Shown here one piece after another: positions 6,923-11,291 of a stretch of 11,291 nucleotides of DNA. Within the stretch, counting starts at the first letter, position 1. Every line of letters begins with the position of its first letter. The stretch is from Chloroflexota bacterium (GTDB taxonomy: Bacteria > Chloroflexota > Dehalococcoidia > Lucifugimonadales > Australimonadaceae), in assembly GCA_022574265.1 (NCBI GenBank), contig JACZSI010000047.1, positions 1-11,291 of the forward strand. The letters run 5' to 3'. Both the position numbers and the translations under genes were made by a program. The notes under the pieces were generated by a model. It was not told where the DNA came from. It ran no database searches and was given only the letters and a program-made list of their open reading frames with translations.

Positions 6923-7987
6923 ATGGCGACGAAGGCTGAGCTGGACACCAGGCTCGAAGCACTGCACGTGCGCATGAAGGAGAACTCCCTCGCCGGGCAC
7001 TGGCAGGAGCGGCAGCGCCGCCCCGACCTCGTCCCGTGGCTCTGGGACTGGGCGACCATCCGCGACTGCCTCGAGGAGTCCGGCGAGGTCATCAAGCTCG
7101 GCGGCGTCGACGATGCGGCCAACCGGCGCACCGTCCAGCTCATCAACCCCAACCTGACGGACGCCAAGGCCACGACGCGGACGCTCCAGATGTCCGTCCA
7201 GCTCGTCAAGCCGGGGGAGGTCGCGGAGTGCCACCGCCACCGGGCCGGAGCGCTCCGGTTCGCGGTCGAGTCCACGGGCACCTACACCACCGTCGAGGGC
7301 GAGCGCATGGTCATGGAGCCCGGCGACCTCATCCTCACGCCGAACTGGAAGTGGCACGACCACACCAACGACACCGACGGCCCGGCGGTCTGGCTCGACG
7401 TGCTCGACTCACACCTCGTGGGCCACCTCGACGCGAACGGCAGGGAGAACTTCCCCGAGGGCACGACGCAGCCCATCACGAAGCCGGACGGCTACAGCCG
7501 CAAGCGCTACGGCGCCATGCGCCCGGACACCTCGGACATCGAGGACCTGGCGCTGCTGCCCTACACGTACAAGTGGGCGGACGCGAAGGCGGCGCTCGAA
7601 GAGATGGCGGAGGCAGGCGAGTCCAGCGAATACGACGGCGTGATCCTCGAATACACGAACCCGGTCACGGGCGGTCCGACGATGCCGACCATCGGCTGCT
7701 GGGTGCAGATGCTGCGCCCAGGCGAGGCCACGCGGGCGCACCGCCACACCGGCAGCACGATCTACCACACCGTCGGTGGAGCGGGCGTGACGACGGTGGG
7801 GCGCGGCTCGGAGGCCAAGGAGCTCGCCTGGGGCTCCCACGACTGCTTCTTCGTGCCGTCGTGGGGGTGGCACGAGCACCGCAACACCTCGAAGACGGAG
7901 CCGGCGTACCTCTTCTCGGTCACCGACCGCCCGGTGCTCCAGGCGCTGCACCTGCACCGCGAGGAGCGCGGCTCGGGCTGGACTTAG
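6923..7987 (+). CDS. Bicupin dioxygenase, gentisate 1,2-dioxygenase-like
   Basis: Probably an Fe(II)-dependent ring-cleaving dioxygenase of the gentisate / salicylate / 1-hydroxy-2-naphthoate group, which opens the ring of hydroxylated aromatic acids using O2. The 354-residue length fits the family. N-terminal cupin: HRH at 104-106 in ECHRHRAGALRF, then GDLILTPNWKWHDH with His145 as the third ligand. C-terminal cupin: HRH at 273-275 in AHRHTGSTIYH, then FVPSWGWHEH with His317. Both domains thus keep three candidate metal-binding histidines. The family resemblance is strong (ALRF, P.W.WHDH, the TDRPVLQALHL ending); the exact substrate is not readable. The gene follows the importer operon with its own promoter-like box and strong ribosome binding site. 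It ends at a perfect inverted repeat shared with the convergent amidohydrolase gene. A relic of a second bicupin copy lies at 9530-9598 on the other strand. Confidence 0.88.
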   Translation: MATKAELDTRLEALHVRMKENSLAGHWQERQRRPDLVPWLWDWATIRDCLEESGEVIKLGGVDDAANRRTVQLINPNLTDAKATTRTLQMSVQLVKPGEVAECHRHRAGALRFAVESTGTYTTVEGERMVMEPGDLILTPNWKWHDHTNDTDGPAVWLDVLDSHLVGHLDANGRENFPEGTTQPITKPDGYSRKRYGAMRPDTSDIEDLALLPYTYKWADAKAALEEMAEAGESSEYDGVILEYTNPVTGGPTMPTIGCWVQMLRPGEATRAHRHTGSTIYHTVGGAGVTTVGRGSEAKELAWGSHDCFFVPSWGWHEHRNTSKTEPAYLFSVTDRPVLQALHLHREERGSGWT

Positions 7988-7990
7988 AGA

Positions 7991-8032
7991 ACAAAGAAGA
8001 GGAGCGCTCAGGCGAGCGCTCCTCTTCTTTGT
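7991..8032. terminator. Bidirectional intrinsic terminator, perfect 19-bp stem
   Basis: Arms at 7991-8009 and 8014-8032 are perfectly complementary around a four-base loop (AGGC). The inner stem is GC-rich (GAGCGCTC) and the outer stem is A/T-rich (ACAAAGAAGA / TCTTCTTTGT), so transcripts from either side read a strong hairpin ending in a U-rich stretch. It sits three bases after the bicupin stop and 21 bases past the amidohydrolase stop. It therefore serves both convergent genes. Confidence 0.88.
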
Positions 8033-8053
8033 CAGCGGTGGTGCTGCCCCGCC

Positions 8054-9208
8054 TCAGTCGAGGTGGAAGAAGCGCGCCGCGTTGCCCGCGGCCATCTGCT
8101 GCGCCTCATCGGCCGGGACGTCCGCGAAGAGGCGGTCGAGGAGCTTGTCGGAGTTGGGCCAGTCCGACTCCACGTGCGGGAAGTCGCCGCCCCACAGGAT
8201 GTGGTCCACGCCGATCTCATGGCGGAGCTTGACGCCCACGGGGTCGTTGAAGAAGCCCCAGTACATGTGCTCCTTGATGTACTCGCTCGGCATGCGCTTG
8301 AGTGGCTTGAGGCCGTAGAGCCGCTCCGCCCAGTGGCGGTGCCGCTCGTAGTTGTGGTCCATCTGCTCCAGGTAGATGGGTATCCAGCCAAGCTGTGCCT
8401 CGGCCCAGTAGATCTTGAGGGTGGGGAAGCGGTCGAAGACACCGCCCATGACGAGCTGCACGGCGTTGCGTGCGCTGCGGATGCCGTAACGGGCGAGCCG
8501 CTCGACGTAATCGGCCGGGCGCAGGTGCTCGGGGGGCTGCGTGGGGTACTTGAAGACCGGCCCCTTCGACGAGCTCCCCGAGAAGCTGACGTGGATGGTG
8601 AGCGGCATGTCCATCTCGACCACCGCCGCCCAGAATCGGTCGTCCTCGGGGCTCGGGTAGCTCTTCGCGGCGGGGAAGCCGTTGAGCTCGATGCTCTTGA
8701 GCCCGGCCTTCCCGCAGTACGCGAGTGCCTCCATCGCCGCTTCGAGGCCGCGCTCCGGGATGCAGCCGACGCCCAAGAGGCGGTCCGGGGCGTAGGAGCA
8801 GAAGTCCTCGACCAGCCACTCGTTGTAGGAGCGCGTCAGCGCGTTGTAGCCGTCGTCGTCCCGGATGCCCTTGCATATGTTGCGGACGCCGCCGACGCCG
8901 GGGAACATCACCTCGGCTTCGACGCCGTCGGCGTCCAGCTCCTTCACGCGCTGATCGGGGCCTCCGGTGCCGGCCATCTCGTCCCACTTGAGCCCGATGG
9001 GGTTGAAATCCTCTGGTTTGGTCCCCGCGAAGAGGTTCATGCCGCCCTGGTAGATGCCGCCTTCGACCACGAAGCCGTCGCCCCCCGTCGGCATGGTCAC
9101 GCGCCGTGGCGCGAGGCCCTCGTATTTCTTGTCGACGCGGGCGGCCCACCGGTCGGGGGGCACCTCGAGGTGGGAGTCCGCCGAGATACGCGTGTAGGTC
9201 CTGGTCAT
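8054..9208 (-). CDS. Amidohydrolase-2 family metal-dependent hydrolase/decarboxylase
   Basis: A 384-residue TIM-barrel enzyme of the amidohydrolase superfamily, in the group that includes ACMSD, gamma-resorcylate and 5-carboxyvanillate decarboxylases. Visible landmarks: N-terminal ISADSHLEVP with Asp11 and His13 in place of the classical HxH, His206 in LTIHVSFSG, YWAEAQLGW (268-275), the late Asp342 in WGGDFPH, and the ending NAARFFHLD. These are the expected metal and catalytic positions. Family members decarboxylate or hydrolyse small carboxylated substrates, and this one may too; its substrate is unknown. An in-frame opening 45 codons longer exists, but MTRTYTR at 9208 has an excellent ribosome binding site six bases upstream, and the extra codons resemble nothing. 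It lies downstream of the aldolase gene on the same strand, separated by gene debris. Confidence 0.9.
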   Translation of the reverse strand: MTRTYTRISADSHLEVPPDRWAARVDKKYEGLAPRRVTMPTGGDGFVVEGGIYQGGMNLFAGTKPEDFNPIGLKWDEMAGTGGPDQRVKELDADGVEAEVMFPGVGGVRNICKGIRDDDGYNALTRSYNEWLVEDFCSYAPDRLLGVGCIPERGLEAAMEALAYCGKAGLKSIELNGFPAAKSYPSPEDDRFWAAVVEMDMPLTIHVSFSGSSSKGPVFKYPTQPPEHLRPADYVERLARYGIRSARNAVQLVMGGVFDRFPTLKIYWAEAQLGWIPIYLEQMDHNYERHRHWAERLYGLKPLKRMPSEYIKEHMYWGFFNDPVGVKLRHEIGVDHILWGGDFPHVESDWPNSDKLLDRLFADVPADEAQQMAAGNAARFFHLD

Positions 9209-9214
9209 GCGCCG

Positions 9215-9222
9215 CTCCTCTC
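9215..9222 (-). promoter_or_regulatory. Ribosome binding site GAGAGGAG for the amidohydrolase
   Basis: Read on the minus strand, GAGAGGAG ends six bases before the ATG at 9208. It decides for this start over the longer in-frame opening. Confidence 0.75.
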
Positions 9223-9236
9223 GTCCGCCGCTGCGC

Positions 9237-9242
9237 AGGGTA
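9237..9242 (-). promoter_or_regulatory. Candidate -10 box TACCCT for the amidohydrolase
   Basis: The minus strand reads GGCTACCCTGCGC, 28 bases before ATG 9208. It keeps TA...T of the consensus, but there is no clear -35. The same hexamer occurs on + at 10728-10733. It is weak alone, but the gene would need its own promoter because 440 bases separate it from the aldolase gene. Confidence 0.25.
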
Positions 9243-9269
9243 GCCGATTCGTCGGTGGCCCGCCAGCCG

Positions 9270-9479
9270 AGCTTCCGCGCTTTCAACACGGGCGCCGAGC
9301 CCGTTCTCTTCCTGGCGATCGGCTGGGACAGCGAGAAGCCCAAGGCCGGTGGCGGCGCCTACGTCTACAAGAGCGTCAAGGAAGGCGGCGACCAGATCGA
9401 GTACGAGGAGGCGGTCGCGGCCTCCGGCGCACAGTGCGGGATGGGCGGGATCCGCCCGTTCTGCTCGTTCAACCCGTAA
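9270..9479 (+). pseudogene. 3' fragment of a cupin-domain gene
   Basis: The + frame reads FRAFNTGAEPVLFLAIGWD and runs on through GGAYVYKSVKEGG to TAA 9477-9479. The first part looks like the last strands of a cupin barrel, where 'FRNTG.EP..FL.IG' commonly follows the metal-binding His. The segment before it, with the HxH motif, is missing. The frame upstream runs straight into the control region of the divergent amidohydrolase gene with no recognisable coding content, so this is a truncated remnant rather than a small gene. The tail (GAQCGMGGIRPFCSFNP) is not recognised. It shows no close match to the intact cupin at 10901 or the bicupin. An intact short peptide gene is possible but unlikely. 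Confidence 0.55.
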
Positions 9480-9489
9480 GGACCGGGAC

Positions 9490-9532
9490 GAGACCCTTCG
9501 CGGAGCCTGTCCTGAGCGTGGCCGAAGGGCTC
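9490..9532. repeat. REP-like palindromic repeat (CCCTTCG...CGAAGGG)
   Basis: Arms CCCTTCG (9494-9500) and CGAAGGG (9523-9529) are perfect complements, extended by GAG/CTC with a one-base bulge at 9493. The core GCCTGTCCTGAGC recalls the short dispersed repeats of many high-GC genomes, whose translation gives spurious peptides such as PVLSVAEG. It lies exactly between two opposing gene fragments, so it may mark a rearrangement point. Only one copy is seen in the window. Confidence 0.6.
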
Positions 9533-9598
9533 CGCCTTGGACGTGTTGCGGTGCTCGTGCCAGCCCAGCGACGGCACGAAGAAGCAGGCGTGCTCCCC
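9530..9598 (-). pseudogene. Relic of a second bicupin (gentisate dioxygenase-like) gene
   Basis: Translated on the minus strand, this stretch reads ACFFVPSLGWHEHRNTSKAEP. It matches residues 304-327 of the intact bicupin (6923-7987) at 20 of 24 positions. Over the 57 bases 9530-9586, 51 are identical to the intact gene and three of the six differences are silent. The match includes the WHEH metal-binding motif. It stops abruptly at the REP-like palindrome (9490-9532), where the bicupin would continue AYLFSV. On the 5' side a TGA lies in frame just upstream (about 9611-9613). It is too short to function. It shows that a paralogous or horizontally related bicupin gene once stood between the aldolase and amidohydrolase genes, on their strand. 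Confidence 0.8.
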
Positions 9599-9616
9599 GC
9601 GATTCTCAAGTCACAG

Positions 9617-9636
9617 CCGCGCCCGATCCGGCGCGG
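9617..9636 (-). terminator. GC-rich hairpin after the aldolase gene, possible terminator
   Basis: Seven-base arms CCGCGCC and GGCGCGG flank a six-base loop, ten bases past the aldolase stop codon (9647-9649). There is no U-run after the stem, so intrinsic termination would be weak. Confidence 0.35.
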
Positions 9637-9646
9637 TCGCTCGCCG

Positions 9647-10591
9647 CTACGCCGGCACCGCGGCGATCTCCTCGAGGAGCTGCTTGATGCTCGAGTCCAT
9701 CAGCTCGCGGTCCTCGGCGGTCATGTCCCTCGTGGGCCAGCGCGGGTACTCCTTGATCGGCAGTCCGCGCAGCTGGAGCCCGACGCGCGTGGTGGTCCGG
9801 CCGTACTCCCGGAGCTTCGACGTCCGCTTGGAGTGCTCCGACATCCGCGCGTGGAGGGCCTTGGCGCGAGTGTCGTCGCCGGCCTTGATCGCCGCCACGA
9901 GCGCCACCCCCACCTCGGGGACGGTGACGGGCACGCCTGCCGCGATGCTGCCGCACACGCCCTTGGGCATGCCTTCGATCAGCTGGTTCACGGGGATGAA
10001 GATGTTGAAGTCCTTGCCGAGCACGTCGAGGTACTCGACGGCCTGGTCGAGCGTGCCGGCGGCCAGCTTGGCGCCGAAGACGCCCGGGATGGCCTCCCGG
10101 AGCTTCACCATCATGGACGGTGGCGTCGGGTAGCCGGAGTACTCGGGGTTGTTGTAGAGGAACATCGGCAGCTTGCCGGCCTCGGCGACCATCTTGTGCT
10201 GCTCGATGAGCTCCCACTCGGCGCGGTCGCTGTAGTAGTAGGGACCGACCATGCCGATCGCGTCCGCGCCGGCCTGGCGGGCGTGCGTCGCGAGCTCCAT
10301 GGAGGTGTAGGGGTCCACGGCGCCGACCTGGATGACGACGGGGATGCGCCCCTTGACCTGACCGAGGACGGCCTCGGCGACGGCCTTGCGCTGGTCGATG
10401 CGGCACGCGGGGCCCTGGCCCTGGGAGCCGAGCACGAAGAAGCCGTCGACGCCCTTGTCGATGTACCAGTCGGTCAGCTGCTTCTGCGTGGCGACGTCCA
10501 CCTCGCCCTTGCCGTCGAAGACGGCCGGGATCGGCGCGACCAGTCCCCTGAACCGCTCGGCTACGCTGCCGGGTCCGCTTCCTGTTGCCAT
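9647..10591 (-). CDS. Dihydrodipicolinate synthase / N-acetylneuraminate lyase family aldolase
   Basis: Class I (Schiff-base) TIM-barrel aldolase or hydratase acting on pyruvate-type substrates. The 314-residue product keeps the family's two key residues: Tyr146 in FLYNNP, and the Schiff-base Lys175 in VFGAKLAAG. The pyruvate-carboxylate loop that normally reads GTTGE is GSQGQ here (55-59), so the second Thr and the Glu are both Gln. That argues against a true DapA lysine-biosynthesis enzyme. It is more likely a catabolic member such as a hydratase-aldolase or 2-keto-3-deoxy acid aldolase, though the substrate is open. ATG at 10591 is supported by AGGAGGG (10598-10604), six bases upstream. 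A perfect TATAAT stands 68 bases upstream. The gene precedes the amidohydrolase gene on the same strand. Confidence 0.92.
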   Translation of the reverse strand: MATGSGPGSVAERFRGLVAPIPAVFDGKGEVDVATQKQLTDWYIDKGVDGFFVLGSQGQGPACRIDQRKAVAEAVLGQVKGRIPVVIQVGAVDPYTSMELATHARQAGADAIGMVGPYYYSDRAEWELIEQHKMVAEAGKLPMFLYNNPEYSGYPTPPSMMVKLREAIPGVFGAKLAAGTLDQAVEYLDVLGKDFNIFIPVNQLIEGMPKGVCGSIAAGVPVTVPEVGVALVAAIKAGDDTRAKALHARMSEHSKRTSKLREYGRTTTRVGLQLRGLPIKEYPRWPTRDMTAEDRELMDSSIKQLLEEIAAVPA

Positions 10592-10658
10592 CTGCGTCCC
10601 TCCTGTTGCTTGAGAGCATCCGCGTCTACCGCCGGCCGCTCGTGCGAACGACGGCGCG

Positions 10659-10664
10659 ATTATA
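10659..10664 (-). promoter_or_regulatory. Candidate -10 box TATAAT for the aldolase gene
   Basis: The minus strand reads GGGTCTATAATCGCGCC, a perfect -10 hexamer in GC-rich surroundings. It is 67 bases before ATG 10591, implying a leader of about 60 bases. The best -35 match (GCCACA, 18 bases upstream) is poor. Confidence 0.5.
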
Positions 10665-10727
10665 GACCCGATCGCAAGCGCGTGTGGCGTGGTGCGGCAG
10701 AACGATCGACGCGGTGGGCCGCGGCAC

Positions 10728-10733
10728 TACCCT
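10728..10733 (+). promoter_or_regulatory. Candidate promoter -10 TACCCT for the small cupin gene
   Basis: TCGACG (10706-10711), sixteen bases before TACCCT, shares four of six bases with TTGACA. It lies in the 309-base divergent gap between the aldolase and cupin genes. It would give a leader of about 160 bases containing the second CCCGGCCATCGGG palindrome. Both hexamers are weak. Confidence 0.25.
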
Positions 10734-10788
10734 GACGGGAATGGCGTGAACGTGGGCGTGGGGAACAGCGGCCGACGCAGCCGCCGTG

Positions 10789-10801
10789 CCCGGCCATCGG
10801 G
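10789..10801. repeat. 13-base imperfect palindrome CCCGGCCATCGGG, copy 2
   Basis: Identical to copy 1 at 6861-6873. Here the arms extend to GCCCG / CGGGC (10788-10802). It lies 99 bases before the small cupin start. The rest of the 10605-10900 gap shows no coding content. Confidence 0.35.
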
Positions 10802-10887
10802 CGGCGCATCCGAGTGACGGGGGGTGCTGGAGTGCCGCCGTTGGAGACCGGCGATCGACGCCGGCGGGCGCGGCCCGACACACGCGC

Positions 10888-10894
10888 GAGGAGG
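10888..10894 (+). promoter_or_regulatory. Ribosome binding site GAGGAGG, sets the small cupin start
   Basis: Near-perfect Shine-Dalgarno six bases before ATG 10901. It favours this start over a longer in-frame opening from 10814 whose extra 29 residues are low-complexity and Arg-rich. Confidence 0.8.
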
Positions 10895-10900
10895 CAGCCG

Positions 10901-11218
10901 ATGGAGATGCAGGTGGTCAACGAGCATGAGGTGGAAGAGGTCAAGACCGGGCGCGGCTACACGAAGTTCCTCGTGCAGCACGAGAAGGGCAAGGGACCCA
11001 ACATCATGGTCCGGATCTGGGGCCCGGAGACGGATATCCCCGTCCACAGCCACGACTACGACGAGATGTTCTTCGTCCTCCGCGGCGAGGTCGAGATGGG
11101 CGACAAGACGTACGCCGAGGGATCGTGCATCTATATCCCCAAGGGCGTCCCGTACGGCCCGACCAGGGCTCCGAAGGGCGTGCACCTCCTCCGGTACGTC
11201 GAGGGCAGCCACGACTAG
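10901..11218 (+). CDS. Small single-domain cupin protein
   Basis: A 105-residue protein, essentially one cupin beta-barrel. Motif 1 is IPVHSHDYDEMFFVLRG, with His49, His51 and Glu55 in the usual G..HxH...E spacing. Motif 2 is GSCIYIPKGVPYG, where the third metal-binding histidine (PxGxxH) is replaced by Tyr85. Three of the four usual ligands remain, so metal binding may be altered or lost. Function is unknown. Such small cupins serve as isomerases, dioxygenases, lyases or sugar/acid-binding partners. It is divergent from the aldolase gene and may belong functionally with the neighbouring catabolic genes. A fragment of another cupin gene is present at 9270-9479, but with no clear similarity to this one. 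Confidence 0.88.
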   Translation: MEMQVVNEHEVEEVKTGRGYTKFLVQHEKGKGPNIMVRIWGPETDIPVHSHDYDEMFFVLRGEVEMGDKTYAEGSCIYIPKGVPYGPTRAPKGVHLLRYVEGSHD

Positions 11219-11242
11219 ACGGCGACGCACCGCGAGCAGCGA

Positions 11243-11251
11243 TGCTAACCT
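11243..11251 (+). promoter_or_regulatory. Extended -10-like TGCTAACCT near the window end
   Basis: TGC followed by TAACCT fits the extended -10 pattern TGnTAnnnT. What follows (11258 onward) has no clear reading frame and contains a small GC-GAAA-GC hairpin (11275-11282). It could be the start of an untranslated leader for a gene beyond the edge. Confidence 0.25.
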
Positions 11252-11291
11252 CCCATGGGTACGAGAGCGGGCTAGCGAAAGCACCTGAGAG

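Noticed and set aside
5548..7281. Long open frame on the minus strand (577 codons)
   Set aside because: It lies opposite both ATPase genes and the bicupin start, and its Arg/Ala/Ser-rich translation has no domain character.
9209..9343. Extended N-terminus for the amidohydrolase
   Set aside because: The start at 9208 has a strong ribosome binding site and the ISADSHLEVP opening belongs at the N-terminus; the extra 45 residues are not family-like and overlap the cupin fragment.
8063..10735. Very long open frame on the + strand (about 890 codons)
   Set aside because: It is antisense to the amidohydrolase and aldolase genes, both with clear family motifs and ribosome binding sites. The product is low-complexity (rich in Val, Asp, Arg, His), as expected of a high-GC shadow frame.
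10814..10900. Extended N-terminus for the small cupin
   Set aside because: GAGGAGG directly before ATG 10901 sets the start; the extra residues are Arg/Gly-rich with no cupin content.
1..11291. tRNA, rRNA, CRISPR array, integrase or transposase gene
   Set aside because: None was seen on either strand; apart from the REP-like palindrome there is no sign of a mobile element.

Overview
The window is high-GC bacterial DNA, probably from an uncultured Chloroflexota (Dehalococcoidia/SAR202-like) lineage. The hints are a substrate-binding lipoprotein with a Thr/Pro-rich linker after its lipobox, a dipeptide-type ABC operon beside amidohydrolase, DHDPS-family and cupin genes, and a short palindromic repeat of the CCCTTCG...CGAAGGG type. 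This placement is an inference; no rRNA or marker gene is present.

Layout. Positions 1-1086 (+) hold the 3' part of a gene encoding three tandem ~123-residue modules with a loose cupredoxin-like look. Positions 1171-6852 (+) hold a complete five-gene peptide/nickel/opine-type ABC importer: lipoprotein, two permeases and two ATPases, tightly spaced. Positions 6923-7987 (+) encode a bicupin ring-cleavage dioxygenase resembling gentisate 1,2-dioxygenase. It ends at a perfect 19-bp inverted repeat shared with the convergent gene. Positions 8054-9208 (-) encode an amidohydrolase-2 family protein, and 9647-10591 (-) a DHDPS/N-acetylneuraminate lyase family aldolase. Between them lies about 440 bases of gene debris: the 3' end of a cupin gene on +, a REP-like palindrome, and a 24-codon relic of a second bicupin on -. 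Positions 10901-11218 (+) encode a small single-domain cupin with an incomplete metal triad. The last 73 bases hold a promoter-like box and the possible start of a leader RNA.

Working together. The importer probably brings an oligopeptide or other small organic solute into the cell. The bicupin, amidohydrolase (often decarboxylase or hydratase in this superfamily) and pyruvate-type aldolase are the enzyme classes of an aromatic or hydroxy-acid catabolic cassette. The substrate cannot be read from the sequence. The relic of a second bicupin between the aldolase and the amidohydrolase suggests that the minus-strand cluster once carried its own dioxygenase.
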